A stretch of 64,000 nt of DNA from Gremmenia infestans (lineage: Eukaryota; Ascomycota; Leotiomycetes; Helotiales; Hamatocanthoscyphaceae): assembly GCA_032629725.1 (NCBI GenBank), contig JAFEVB010000032.1, positions 434,001 to 498,000 on the forward strand, written 5' to 3'. Below are positions 43,975 through 56,417 of this stretch, one piece after another (the first letter of the stretch is position 1; each line of letters starts with the position of its first letter). Under the pieces are notes generated by a model that ran no database searches, was not told the DNA's origin, and worked only from the letters and a program-made list of their open reading frames with translations. The translations under genes and the position numbers were made by a program.

Positions 43975-44688
43975 CGTATTATCGAGCCATGAAGGAGGTG
44001 TTGCGGGGGGATTTCGGTGATTTTCGAGATAGAGTAAGTCTGGGAACACCGGATTTTGCACAAAGAGGGCCAGCACTATTGTGACCGGAATTTTCAAGTA
44101 AAAGTATCACTAACTGGCATGACTAGCAATGCTCAGGTCCGTCCAATCCCTTGTCGCGGACTGTTGTCCTTTGTCTATAGGTTAGCTGATGTCGGGCCAC
44201 CAGGTCATCGCCTCTGAATTGGATATATGCACAATAAAGTCGAGGAAAAGGCCTGCGGCAGAAGGGGACAAAAGGCGAAAGGGACCTCGGGGTAGACAAT
44301 AGACGTTGCCTTCGGACTGGTGATCGACGATTTATGTATGGGATGTCGATGTAGTTGTTGGGACCGGGTTGTTGCGACGGCGCTCAACTTCGCCGAGGCC
44401 GACCTAAAAGAGAGCTTCAAAAAAGATGCGAGGAGTCACAATTCTGTGCTTGTAAACTTCTACAACTCCAATACAAGACACAAACCCGCGCGAAAACATT
44501 TCACTCACCTCCGGTTAATGCCTCACACCGGAGGAATATATATTCGGAATTCAAGCTGTGTTTAGATCCTCCACAAAGCTACATTGCACCTCATTAAAAA
44601 CCCCCAATACCCCTCCACGAAACACCACAGCTGCGCGCCAGACTGCAGTACAACAGGAATCTTTAACAAAGTGCTAGATTTCATCGTC
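43975..44688. other. Divergent promoter region between nem1 and gcd7
   Basis: 714 nt. The nem1 frame stays open to 44097, but homology ends at 43974. No other gene; short ORFs at 44205-44597 overlap on both strands. Confidence 0.5.
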
Positions 44689-46262
44689 ATGCCTTCTTTA
44701 CAGGCTGGCTATGCGCCGAATCTAGGCTTCTATTTGAAGTCTTTGAAAGCACAGCCAGTAGAGTCGTCCATTGAGAACTTGATTTCGTAGGTTCAACGCG
44801 ACTATCATATTCCCCGCGCTGATGACTGACACCTACCAGACTTCTCAAACGCAGACAGATTACAAATTCGAGACCTTGCGCGGTGGCTACAGCGCATCTA
44901 CTTCTCCAAGTAGTCGCTAAATTCAGGTGGACCAACATCGACAAGCTCATTGAACGGATACAGGATGTTGGCCGACGACTCATCGAGGCTCAGCCAAGGG
45001 AGATGGTGGTGGGGAATATAGTTCGTCGAGTTTTGGGCATGGTTAGAGATGAAGCCAAGGAGGACCGAAACGACGATGCCAGCGATTCCGCATCAAATAG
45101 TCAGATGGGCTCCCCCCGCCAAGAACATATTGACCAAGGAGCCTCACATTTGGGAGGACCACCTCCAAATTTCAGTCCCCTTAGATACAGTACTACCGAT
45201 GACTCGGATTCTACAGAGGCAAATGGTGACGACGTGTTCGGAGGAAAGCCTCAAGCGGCTTCTCGCCCTCCCTTAATCACATCTCATACTTCATATGCTC
45301 CAGCAGGTGGACTTCCACCACAGAAGTCGATGTTCCAACTACTATCTGCTAATCCGTCGCCGGCGTCAACTCCTTCAGGCGCGCAGTCTCCTCATAACAT
45401 ATCAAACCTCAATGCTACCTCCCTGTCTCACAGGATAACAACATCGACGAAAGATTTGAAGGCAGAGGTTATTGAAGGCATCGAAGAGATCGTCGATGAA
45501 CTTGACCAAGCGGACGATAGAATCGCTGCGCAGTCTCTAGAGTACATCCACTCCAACGAGGTCATACTGACGCATTCGTCATCAAGGAGTGTTCAGAAGT
45601 TCTTGTTAGAGGCCGCCAAAAAGAGGAAGTTTACTGTCATCATTGCAGAGTCGTACCCAAATGATCACGAGGCAACCCACAAATCAGTCACTAGGTCTAT
45701 CAAAACGGACGCCGAGGGTACGGACGAGCTGACCACGCCGAAGTTTTCAAAGTCTCTTTCTGACGCTGGGATTACCGTCATCCTTATGACCGATGCTACC
45801 ATTTTTGCGATCATGTCGAGAGTGAACAAGGTCATCTTGGCAACTCATGCAGTCATTGCAAATGGTGGCCTAATTGCGGCTGCCGGCGCGCGTATTATTG
45901 CAAAAGCTGCCAGAGTGCACAGAACTCCTGTGATTGTGGTTAGTGGGGTCTATAAGCTCAGTCCGCAGTACCCTTTCGAATTCGAATCTTTGATCGAGTA
46001 TGGCGATCCTGGAAACATTGTAAGATATCAGGATGGTGCTTTGGTAGAAAACCTTGAGGTCGATAATCCTGTCTATGACTACGTACCTCCTGACTTGGTG
46101 GATCTCTATATCACCAATATGTAAGTGTCCTGAGGCAATCTTCCTATGAACTTTACTAACTTTCATTGCAGAGGAGCACATGCGCCGTCATACCTTTACA
46201 GAATCGTCGCCGACCATTACAAGACCGAAGACATCAATTTCGATAAGCCAGAACTCCAATGA
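44689..46262 (+). CDS. gcd7: Translation initiation factor eIF2B subunit beta
   Basis: Exons 44689-44786, 44840-46120 and 46172-46262 encode 489 aa. The N-terminal helical domain (NLISLLKRRQITNSRPCAVATAHLLLQVVAKFR) and the C-terminal Rossmann-like domain (VILTHSSSRSVQKFLLEAAKKRKFTVIIAESYP, LMTDATIFAIMSRVNKVILATHAVIANGG, PVYDYVPPDLVDLYITN, GAHAPSYLYRIVADHY) are diagnostic of the beta subunit. eIF2B exchanges GDP for GTP on eIF2 and is the target of the Gcn2 stress pathway; alpha, beta and delta form its regulatory core. A Ser/Pro-rich low-complexity segment at about 103-239 interrupts the two domains. Start is the only in-frame ATG before the conserved region. Confidence 0.94.
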
Positions 46263-47762
46263 AAACATCATGTATGTGAGGTAGAAGATTACAGAACCTT
46301 GGCGGCTAGCTTTTGGGTACTGCCGAGTCGAAAGTCATGTTTCATCGTTACGGAGTCGAGAGACGACCGATCCAAAGCCACAGAACTGCTAGTCAACCAA
46401 ACCTGCATATCAGTATGAAAGGGGGGAAGTAGCTGCGTGCAGGCCCTATCGCCCGAAAAAGCCCCATGAGATGGGAATAGCGAACAATGATGTGAGCGTT
46501 GCTTCGGAAAATTCGGACGAGGCGGTATTGAGCCGTGGTTTCCACCATCGAGATATCAAGCTGCCTAAAAAATACCCAGTCCTTGAGTTCGAATCCTCCT
46601 AAACTATAGCTATATTCGGCTTTCTTTCACTGAATAGCAATGAAGTTTCATGAAATCCGTATGGGACCGTATAGTACCAATAAGAAATATTGTTGTCTTC
46701 CAGTTGTCTAGTTCTATTCGTTGTGCTCAAGCGAGCATCAAGCCCAGCAAAGACTCCTGTAATACCTGTCACGGAATGTTCTTGAAATTCCGGGCAGATT
46801 TTTTTCCAACGATTCGTCTCCAATTTCCCCTCGCTCTTTTCGTCCCAATGTTGCGAGTCGAGCTACAGAGTTCCATCGCATTATCATAATGTGAATACAG
46901 ACAAAAAATGGAATCCAGGCTCTGTCTTTGACCTTGGGATTATTTTCTTACTCTATCGGCATCCGAAAGCCTTATATCAAAATTTAGGGAGTGACTCTCG
47001 CACCACGAGGCTGCTGAAAGGGTTGAAACGTATTGAAATCCTACGGAGTCCTTAGCATAAGTGTACGCGGAACATGGAATTGCAGTCTTGTATATCTTGC
47101 TACGCCTGGGAGACTCCCACGGACCACGGTCTTCGAAAGTATATTTTCAATTAAGCTACCGTCAAAGGAGAGATATCAAGCCAGGATAATGGGAGAGGAT
47201 GCCTTTATTGCCGCATTTTTGAACTCGGGCTAAACAGGACAACTCACGAGAGAGAGTTGACTACTCCATACAGCCATGATTATTTTCTCGGGAACCTCGC
47301 GGCTGGAAGTCTACCTAGGAATTCGACTCAATATTGCATGTCGCATCTCCTCAAATGACAGCCCAGTCCTGCTGATTATAAGTTTCTGCCTTGGAGCCGC
47401 GTCATCGAAGATATGCAGTGTTACTGTGAGGTGTGAGGTGGTCGCGATGAGTGAGGGTCATTTGATAGGTGGACTACAAATAGGCAGCCTTACCAGTGAA
47501 ATTTAAGGCCCACCAAACCCTATAATAGTTAGTGCTTATCCCTGTGAGGGAGGGGCGTTTCGCCTAGGCTCAGAAGCTGAGCTTCAACCATGATATAACA
47601 GCAAACGGACTTTTTAGGATGCCTCTGTTCTGTATAATAAAATACCTGGCATCCGTTCGTACACCTCTTGATTTGCTATTTGTCTCGTAAACACCTGACA
47701 TATATTTGCCACATAGACGTGAAATCTAGAGCGTTAGCTTGGATCAAAGCAACCGATTCACG
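46263..47762. other. Intergenic region of 1.5 kb
   Basis: No ORF with recognisable features. A T-loop-like GAGTTCGAATCC at about 46584 does not fold into a tRNA. Contains the promoter of the following 706-aa gene; its details are not readable. Confidence 0.5.
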
Positions 47763-50009
47763 ATGGATCCTATTCCACCCCCGCCCTATAGCGAAACCGA
47801 TATCTATTCAAATACCTCGTCACATCCTAATCTCACGCTAGCTACCTCTCAAGCAGACAACCTTTCTCTGGCTAGCCACCGGCAGCTCTCTACTGCATCT
47901 TCCATAGACGACTCGGTCATCTACACACCTCTCCACTCCCCCACAGCATCGGACCACCAAGAAAGCCTCCAAGATGGCTTTGGGCATGGCTCTACCTCCT
48001 CAGCAGCTGTCTACTTTGAATCACGACCTGTACACGGGCAAACACCAGCTCAAGCGATCACCCACCATATTACGATTATGTCTCGGACACAGCCAGAAGA
48101 GCTCCCCTATCCGCAAGGCTGGGCTACCAGGGACATTACTGAGCAAGACTGGCAAACATTCGTAAACTACCTGCTACCTGACCACATAGCAGCAGTTAAC
48201 AACGATGTGGCAGACCGGAAGTTCCAGAAGGAGCTCATGGAAGAAAGGATGCACCAGCTTTCGCTTGGTCAGGGAGATGATAAATCCGGAGCAGATATAA
48301 GTGAAGTTGATGCGCAACTAGATCCGCTGCGCCTACCACTCTCACCTAGAAGTACGGAATCGCATTCTGCAACCTTTGCCACGATTGCGGAATGGAATGA
48401 TAGATTCTTCAAGCCTCGTGGGGTTGAGATTGCAATCAACGACCCCGAACCGCAGGTTGCTGCTGATGAAGAAACAAGGCAAATGCCAGGCGCCTGGGTC
48501 CCTTATGACTATGAGACTCCCGGTGGCGCGTCTAGAAATAGTAGTGGAGGCAGAAGAGGTTTGTTTGGCTCGTTCAGAAGTTTTTCTGGTCTGGAGGCGA
48601 GTTCTGGGAACTTCAGGATGGGACCGATTGTTGCTGATAACAAGGGGCTCCGCATTGGCAAGAATGGACTTGTGGTAGGTTGTATTTCATATTTTATTTC
48701 ATCCTGGGACACCTTTACTCGTTAGGTGGTATCCAAAGATCCAAACCCCTTAAAATCTAGTTCTTGATCGTTTGGCCATACTAATTTTGCAAATCCCTAG
48801 GCTTCTGCTAATGGATTCCGCATGGGTAACATGTTTGTCGCTGATCAGAGTGGGCTTAGGCTAGGTGGCGCCCGTGGCTTCGTCGCCGATGGCCATGGAA
48901 TGAGTATTGGAGGAAGGGCATTTGGACGGCGAGATTCAAACGACCACCGACAGGAACATCATGAGAGAGGCGGTGGCCGTGGCCGTCGGCATGGACGACA
49001 CGACCGACACCGAGGGCGTTCTGCATCAACCTCTAGTTCCAGCTCTTCTGACTCCGATGCATCAGACGTGGAGTCGTCTGTTGGCTCTCTACCAGATTAC
49101 GATGACATTCAAGAACGAGCGCTGCCAGTCGCTCGGAGATCCTTGGTTGACTGGCTGAATCACCCAGATCAACCTATTACTAAAGACACAGTAAACGACA
49201 TTAAAAGAGAGATCAAGACCGCGAGAACCGAGAGCGCAGAGCAATTCCAGCAAGATTTAGTTGCTCTGAGGAAGGAAGTAAGAGATTTAATGAAGACATT
49301 CAAAGAACAGAAACGCGTACAGAAGCAACAGCGGAGAGCCAACCGGAGGGCAAAACGCGCAGCTAAGAAAATTCAACGAAAGGCACGCAGGGACGCGAAG
49401 AAAGAGGAGCGTAAATCGAGAAAAGATGAGAGGAAATGTAAAGGCAAGGGAGAGTTCAGACGCGGTCCACCTTGGGCGAGATCGAGAGATCATCTACCGA
49501 TGTCTACACCAGCTGTACCATTGCCAATACTTACCCCGGAAACCCCATCGAGCGCGAGAGGGTTCCCTTTTGGGAGAGCTCCCTCTGTACCTTTCATAAA
49601 GCCACCGTTTTCTCGACATGGGCCCCCTGGGATCTCCGCAATGCATGGCGGGTGGCCTTACACCCAAGGTCTTTCCGTACCGCCGATTCCGGGTGGATAT
49701 CCAAGTCCAGGTCCAGTTTCTCAAGGAGCAGAGCATCTCCATCAACAAGCCGTACAGATGGACAGCGCAGCCGAAAGAAAAGAGGCGCAAGCGATTGCTA
49801 TCCGAACAGCTGCTACAGCGCAGGGCTTGGAGGATAAGCAGAAGTTGAAAATGATGACTGAGGCGTCTACGTTGGAAGAAGAGGGGGGGAAGTATAGTAG
49901 GGAGGCTGATAGGTTGAGAGCTGAAGCTTCGCATCTGGATGGTGAGCTTGCAAGAGAGTTACATGAGGAGAATGAGGAGGGACAGGTCAGTGGGGTCATT
50001 CAGCACTGA
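47763..50009 (+). CDS. Uncharacterised fungal protein, 706 aa, with VAD/GLR repeats and basic coiled coil
   Basis: Exons 47763-48674 and 48801-50009. The N-terminus is Pro/Ser-rich with PPPPYSE, a WW-domain-ligand-like motif. Around 125-250 a conserved-looking block (GWATRDITEQDWQTFVNYLLPDH, AEWNDRFFKPRGVEIAIN) suggests a structured domain. Residues 281-346 hold three related segments: FRMGPIVADNKGLRIG, FRMGNMFVADQSGLRLG and FVADGHGMSIGG. The intron is phase 0 and sits between the first two. Then come an Arg/His-rich stretch, a Ser/Asp acidic patch, a long Lys/Arg/Glu coiled coil (about 440-530) and a Pro/Gly-rich tail ending in a second acidic helix. I know this layout from hypothetical proteins of filamentous fungi, with no function assigned. 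ATG 47763 has a good context. Confidence 0.8.
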
Positions 50010-50225
50010 AGAGGACTGAAATTTATGATTAAATGACGAGGTCTGTCTGATGATACGGAGTTTGGTCTTGGCCCCTAGGAAAGGGAAGGTCTGCAATCAA
50101 AGATACTGGTCATGTAACACCATTACGAGACTTCTATTTGAAATGATTTAGAAACTTTGAATTTTCACCTAATGCATAATACTCTGATATCTTTCTCAAT
50201 GATCTAAGCATCCCCTAATACCTCA
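50010..50225. other. Short convergent spacer
   Basis: 216 nt between two stop codons. Nothing else seen. Confidence 0.5.
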
Positions 50226-51205
50226 TCACCTCCCTGGCATCTCCAATAGAACCCCACCATCAATAGCAACAATCTCTCCATTGACATACCTATTCCTCGC
50301 CAAGAACAACACCCCCATCCCCATCTCCTCATCACTCCCCGCTCGTCCCGCCGGCACATGACCCTTCTCCTGAATCTTCTCCTCGGACAACTCACTCTTC
50401 TGATCCTCATCACTCTCCTTTGTCGTCATCTCACTCGGGAAATACCCCGGCGCAATACTATTAACCCTAATCCCCGCCTTTTTAAACTCGAAACTCATCA
50501 GCTTGCTCAAATGCACCGTAGCTGCTTTAGCGGCGTTGTAGCTGAAATGCCCCTGAGCATGGCGCATGATGCCGGACATGGAGGAGATGACTATTACGGA
50601 GGGCGAAAAGTGGGTGTGTGCTTCTTTGGCAGCTTGCAAGAGGGGTAGGAAGGCTACAGTTGTAAAGTACACGGCGGAGACGTTGGTGTTGAAGGTAGTG
50701 GACCATTCGGAGAAGGATTCGGAGTTGAAGAGCTTTTCTTTCAGCTTCGTTGCGTCCTCGTCCACCGGCTCGGCTTTTGGTCCCGAGATGCCAGCATTGG
50801 TGATTAGGAGGTCGATGTGTTTTTCCTTTTTAGAGATCTCCGTGACTAGGTTCTCGAGGTCTTCTTTGGAGGTTACATCGCAGGGTCCAGCGCTAGAAAT
50901 GCCTCAGCTTAAGTAACATATGTAGAAGGAGGCAGGGAGAGGTACGGTATTATGCTTCCTCCTTGAGCTGGGGAGTGAGTGTTTGCGGCGTTCTCGAGAG
51001 CTTCTATACGACGTCCTGTAATGTAGACTTTGGCGCCATTAGCTGCAAGAGATTGGCTTGCCCTTTCTATTGTTAATCAGATCTGAAGTGAAGAATGGAA
51101 ACCTTCGTACATCAATCCAATCCCAGTACCACCGCCGGTAATCACGGCGACGTAGCCTTTCATAGAGAAGAGCTTCTCCGCTCTCAATTGGTCGGTAGCG
51201 ACCAT
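50226..51205 (-). CDS. Short-chain dehydrogenase/reductase (SDR), 292 aa
   Basis: Exons 51111-51205, 50946-51062 and 50226-50892. Classical SDR features in order: cofactor loop VAVITGGGTGIGLM near residue 20, ITGRR for NADP(H) preference, CDVTSKEDL, LLITNAGISG, the catalytic Ser block VIVISSMSG, the YNAAK active-site motif, and IRVNSIAPGYFPSEM. The enzyme should reduce or oxidise a small alcohol, ketone or sugar in the cytosol; the substrate is unknown. The N-terminus MVATDQLRAEKLFSMKGY is of the usual length. The last residues GGVLLEMPGR fit the SDR C-terminus. It has the same direction as ccz1 and is not part of a cluster that I can see. Confidence 0.9.
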
Positions 51206-51684
51206 TGCGACAGAAGCTTTAATGATAAATTCAAGTGTCAAGAGTCTATGAAGTTGAAGGAATGCAACTGTAATACTTGATCACGAGCTGCTTAGATAGT
51301 TTCGTCAGCATTGATCGAGGGCGACATTTCCAAAAATGTCTTACCTAAATTCTTCTTATAATGAGTTGACTCTATTACTGGAAGGGAATCAAACAACTTG
51401 GAATCAATAAGTGAAAAGGATTCATATCAAAAGAAACACGACAGCAAAAACTTTGAATAAATACAATGTTTTCTTCCGCCTACGTCACCAAGATAACGTG
51501 GGGCAGGGCCAGTCCCACTGACTAGTACCAAGGAAGGTACTGAGCTGCCACTATGCAGTACATTTAAACGCAAAAGGTCAAGGATTTAAATTAGAGCCCT
51601 AGCAAACGTCGCTAGACGGTCCATTTTAAACATTGGAGACCTCTCTCCAGAGGTATTTTCTAGGGGTATTTCTATACTACAGAA
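51206..51684. other. Intergenic spacer between the SDR gene and ccz1
   Basis: 479 nt, AT-rich, including the SDR promoter and ccz1 3' end. No gene or repeat seen. Confidence 0.5.
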
Positions 51685-54285
51685 TCATCGGTTAAGGTTC
51701 AACAACCCTTCAATGTAGCTCTTTGTATCAACTCCAATCCCTTGTGCTAGTTTAGCTGGGCCGGAACCCCAGCCTGACTCCCCAGCGGTTGAGGAACCGC
51801 TGACAAACCTACTGGCTGACTGGGAAGGATGATCACTTGCCCTGCGGATCAAGAATATCTCTCTGTCTTTCGGTAAGTTCTCCTGTGAGCTGGAGGCTAT
51901 ATTCAAAAACGGATGAGCTGGACCCGAGACAAGGCTGGAACCAGCAAATGTGCTTGTACCACGAGACTTGTTAGCTCCTGTATCCGAAAATGTGCTGGCC
52001 CCAGTACTGTCTTCAGTAATGATCCCAGGAACCTTGACTGGACCAGAAGTACGCGGATGTTCTTGTGGCGGTTCAGGTATCCTAGTCCATACCACCCACC
52101 AACCCCGACTAGTCTTGCAGGTTCGCTCCATTTCAATTCGTTCCCAGGTTGTAGAGGTATAGCTATTCAAAATCTGCATATGTGTGTTTAGAGCTTCGAT
52201 ACGAGACCATGGTGGTGAAACAAAAGACGCAGACTGCACGTGGAACGGATCTGGTATGTTTGGAATAGTCGAGTTGATGGTCAACCGCCTCGGATCCCAC
52301 ACAAGGTCATAGATTGGCGCTTCAACATTATCGCTGGTGGCTATCGCAGCCATATTCGGCTTAGATGGTCGAAAGGTTGTTGAATTAAGCAAGGGCTTTA
52401 TTAGAGGTCCAAGTTGATAGTGCAAGGAACGGTAAAGGCCGGGGAAAGCGAGAGCGTCTGCTCTTAACTCGAATAAGAGGACGAAAATGAATGGCTTGTG
52501 AACATAGACGACGACACGTAATTTTTTTGCCTTGTTTCGGTCCTGGGTTTCAAAAGATGTGTTTGATGTGGCAGTATGCTCTGAGCTTGTATGCTTAGAT
52601 GACATGTTCTCGTTATCAGTGTTCCCCAGGTCAATACTGATCTCCCCCTTAGTACGGGCATCTTCCTCCCTCTCTGATTCTAGGGTCAGAGTCCGTAGCA
52701 CCAATCGTGAATTTTCTTCTTCCGAAGAATCTACAAGGCAATCTTCGGTGGACTCTTCTTTGTCATCATGCTCGTCCTCAATTGCGCCCAGAAGCCCAAT
52801 GAGATAATGGCCAAAGGAGCCACCCTTGGAAGGGGACGCATCTGATATGGTAAGCTGGTCTGCGGGTGATGCTTTCCTCGTCCGTTGGTTAAGAGTGGAA
52901 TCTACAGCTTTACCTAGACTTCGGTCGGTCTGAGTCTCAGTCTGAGATCCAGTACTCTCAGGTAGGCCTCCACCTTTTGAAGTAGTCCCACCAAAGCTCC
53001 AATGAGTGCCGTAGCCCAGCTTCAGGTAATGAATAAACGCACTCTTAGACGATTCGCTATCAGTGTCGTTATGACTCGAAGCTCCACGATGTAATTGCGG
53101 CCGAAGCAGTTTACGCTTCGACTTATCATGAGATTGTTCGACGTCGACGATAGGCCTCGGTGAAATCGTTGCCATTTCGTCCTCCTTGGTGCACTCTTTA
53201 CGGCTTTGTGCACGCATCTTAGCGCGGCGAATCGAAGTCGGGTTGTCCACGACGCCGTATGCATAAGGACCCCATCTATAGAGATCCTCCATCCAGTGAG
53301 AAACGTCTCGTAGTGACTTCCTCGACAATGCTCCAGTACCAAGAAAGATAGCACCATCTTCAGCAGCAGGATCATTACCGGAACCAAGCCAAGGGTTTGT
53401 AGGATGTTGAGCTGCGTCTTTCTTCTTAATTTCAGTCTCTGCCACCTTTTCTTCATCTGCAACCCCAAATCTGGAGACTATAATATCTACAAGCCCATCT
53501 ACCCTGCCGACAAACCCCTCGAGAACCTCACGTTCCCCGCTGCCTCGTTCTTCCTCGCCTACGCCGACTCCAAGCTCTCCGCAGGCCGCAATTTTGATGC
53601 CGCCGTACAAACTATTTGCAGGATTGCCATGCAAAAGAACATTCCATGTCGCCAGAAATGTGTCCCAATAACGGCCCAGTATGCCAATAAATTTGGATCT
53701 TTTTGTTCGGACAAAATGCGCACTCATCGAAGAAGCGTGGTGGAGGAGGAAAGTCGAGTGTGCTCGAAGGAGATCCCCAAGTAGCAATATTGCAGGCTTT
53801 ACTTCGCGAGAAGAGTATTCCGGAGGACCATATTGTTCGGGGCCTTTGCCTTTCGTCGTTTCCTTTGCTTTGCCTGGAAGCACAGTTAAGTTGATGGACT
53901 GGGCAAGTAATTAGCAATAGCAATCTGAGGAGGCGATATTGCTACTAACAGCTAATATCCACCAGCCAGATTCCAATTCGTGGAGGACAATACGAGACTT
54001 CTCAGTCTCAATAGTGTCCACGGATCTGCCATCTGAAAAGCTTTTGCCAAATTCAACCATGCCCTGGGCAAGCCCTATTTCCCTGAGCTGCGCATTGCTC
54101 TCTTCAATCCGTGAGCGAGAACTATGTCGCCGCCTACTCCGTTCCGGGGATTTGGCTGAATAGTAGTATACAATCTGGTCGGCGACAGTGTCGTCTGTAG
54201 TACCTAGGGAAGGGTTGTAGATGGCCAAGAAGTTCAGCTGGGCAGGAATAATCTTCCCAGAGAGATGCTCCGCGGCCAGAGACAT
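51685..54285 (-). CDS. ccz1: Vacuolar fusion protein CCZ1 homologue (Mon1-Ccz1 Rab7 exchange factor)
   Basis: Exons 53950-54285 and 51685-53898 encode 849 aa. The N-terminus AQLNFLAIYNPSLGTTDDT, VADQIVYYYS, followed by LREIGLAQGMVEFGKSF, is the first longin domain of the CCZ1/INTU/HPS4 family. After the intron ASINLTVLPG and LLLGDLLRAHSTFLLHHASSM, KFIGILGRYWDTFLATWNV continue it. A long Ser/Asp-rich disordered stretch (about 330-520) precedes the C-terminal segments VVVYVHKPFIFVLLFELRAD and SLHYQLGPLIKPLL. With Mon1, Ccz1 activates Ypt7 for endosome/vacuole and autophagosome fusion. The intron donor is GTTAGT. Size agrees with filamentous-fungal Ccz1. I am confident of the family, less so of the exact C-terminal boundaries. 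Confidence 0.78.
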
Positions 54286-54743
54286 TGCATTTCGAATAGC
54301 AGTGGTGGTTGTAACAGGGTAGATATCTAGTTATTGAGGCACGATTATCGCGAAAAGCAGGATTCAGAGAGGTTTGGGCACTTAATCGTGATGTCAATAG
54401 TTGTGGCGTGCCTTGGCTTTCCTGGACGCTCAAAAACAACAATCTCGACTCACGACCAGCAGCCGGAACATCCTCGGTTCATAGACCGCAACCCCTTTTC
54501 ACTTCACTTACACTTTCTCTCATGACACTGCATAATTGGAACCGATAAAAATGAAGAGTCAAGCACGACCATATACTCAATAAGCCATACCAGGTAGTCA
54601 ATTAACTGGTGGTCCTTCTCTCTATCCACCACTCGTCAAATTTCTACTACAGTAACCTATGAGGCAAAACATACGGTAGCCCGATGAGCTTCTATAAACT
54701 TGTTTGTAATCCATCAGAGAACATATAACACATACGAAACGGC
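54286..54743. other. Divergent promoter region between ccz1 and fmt1
   Basis: 458 nt, no gene; plausible bidirectional promoter. Confidence 0.5.
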
Positions 54744-56027
54744 ATGAAGTTCCTACTGCCATTCCGCACCCTTGAATGCGTCTCGCGTTCCTTCCCTTCG
54801 GGCCTTAATTCCCGTGGACGAAGATGGTATACATCCAAAGTATCCAAGCCTCTCCGGATCCTCTTCTGCGGATCAGATGACTTCAGTTGCGCATCACTGC
54901 GGGCTCTCCATAGAGAGCAGCAGGTGAACCCACAATTGATTGCCTCAATTGACGTTCTGTGCCGTCCTGGGAAGAAGAGTGGAAGGTCCATGACTAAAAT
55001 CAGAGAAGGTCTGCTCAATTGCTCCGCCTACCTATGTGTGTATGAAGCTCACAATTTTTCAGTACCTATCAAAGCTGTTGCGCAAGAATTAGGACTTCCA
55101 GTACTTGAGAGAGACACCTTTACGGGTTGGGATGTATGTCAAAAAGAGCAGCTGGTGTAATAAAAGTTTCTGATAACTGCCAGTTACCACAACCACAAAA
55201 TGAGTCAATAAACATCATCATAGCCGTCTCGTTCGGCTTGTTCGTACCTCCCAGGATTCTCAAAGGTGCCGAGTATGGGGGACTAAATATCCATCCATCT
55301 CTATTACCAAGGTTCGTACTCCCTAATATCTCCCATTTCTCATCCAACATCACTCAATAGGTTCCGTGGTCCAGCACCACTCCAGCATACAATAATGAAC
55401 AGACTACGCAGAACTGGTGTCACGCTCCAGACTCTGGATGAGAAATCTTTTGACCACGGAACCATTCTGGCCCAGACTCCTCGGCCTGGTCTTACTATCC
55501 CCAAACAAACGACTTGCACGTATGACGACTTGCTGCAGTGGATCAAACCACAAGCCACGGAAATGCTCGTGAACGGCTTACGAGACCGAGTTTTCGTCCC
55601 ACCACTCGTAGATGTCGGGCAATATCATGATTTGCCCCCCCAGCCCGCTCCTAAGATCACAAAAGAGAGCAGTAGGATCAAAGCGCACCAATGGCAGCAA
55701 GCCGGTAGCATATTCGCCCTCCATCGCGCTCTGGGGAGGCTGTGGGCCCCTTTCCAGTTTGATGACGGAAGCGTGAAACGGGTCATATTTGAAGATATCC
55801 AGATTATGCCACTTTCCGAAATCCCTGACGATGCCTACATTTGGGCGCCAGTGCCACCGAAGTCAGATCCCTCTGGCCAAATCCTCAGACTGGCCTGGGA
55901 AAAACGCGGTAGCAAGAGGGAGGATGCTATCTATACACGTTGCAGCATGAAGGTGGCTCTTCGAGTGAACCAGGTTACGATAGAGGGAGAGAAAACGAAA
56001 GCTGCTACGGTACTATCTCGCCTCTAG
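54744..56027 (+). CDS. fmt1: Mitochondrial methionyl-tRNA formyltransferase
   Basis: Four exons (54744-55008, 55063-55133, 55184-55311, 55361-56027) give 376 aa. The first 30 residues are Arg/Ser-rich without acidic residues after position 11 (RTLECVSRSFPSGLNSRGRRW), a mitochondrial presequence. The formyltransferase fold begins KPLRILFCGSDDFSCASL. Intron 1 restores MTKIREVPIKAVAQELGLP. NIHPSLLPRFRGPAPLQHTIM contains the conserved active-site Asn-x-His. TGVTLQTLDEKSFDHGTIL carries the catalytic Asp. The C-terminal OB-like domain (about 260-376) ends TAATVLSRL or nearby. The enzyme formylates initiator Met-tRNA for mitochondrial translation. All four exon phases agree. Confidence 0.94.
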
Positions 56028-56417
56028 CATATTTATTTCCACGGCAATGGAGGACTTGGACGATCTAGCATATATGGGGATTCGGGAGAGTGCTGAGGTA
56101 TAAAATCCTCAAATAACTCACTCTACTCTGGCAGTATAGACTAATCAAAAGTCTTCCTTGGCGACTAGACCTGAGGGTTGTAATCAACGCCAAATCAGAT
56201 TTTAATATCGATCCAAGCACTATTGTACAACCAAGGGACTTCCACGCCCCCTCTCTGTATCTACATTTTGGTCCCCGCCTCACAATGAGTTTCATATAAC
56301 CATATTCTACATCAACTCCACTCAACCGCCTGGGTTTCATAGATCCACTTCACCAGTGTCTTATCTCAAAAACCTGCTCGCAACCAAAGTTCTCTATTCC
56401 CAACCAATATCCCCACC
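56028..56417. other. Convergent spacer between fmt1 and the membrane protein gene
   Basis: 390 nt. Nothing beyond the two 3' ends is seen. Confidence 0.55.

Noticed and set aside
43975..44097. Upstream extension of nem1 with ATG near 44097
   Set aside because: The added residues are hydrophobic and do not match the usual fungal start MNSLNILSxR, so the downstream ATG at 43974 was kept.
46560..46610. tRNA-like GAGTTCGAATCC T-loop word
   Set aside because: Flanking bases do not pair into a T stem and no acceptor or anticodon arm can be folded around it.
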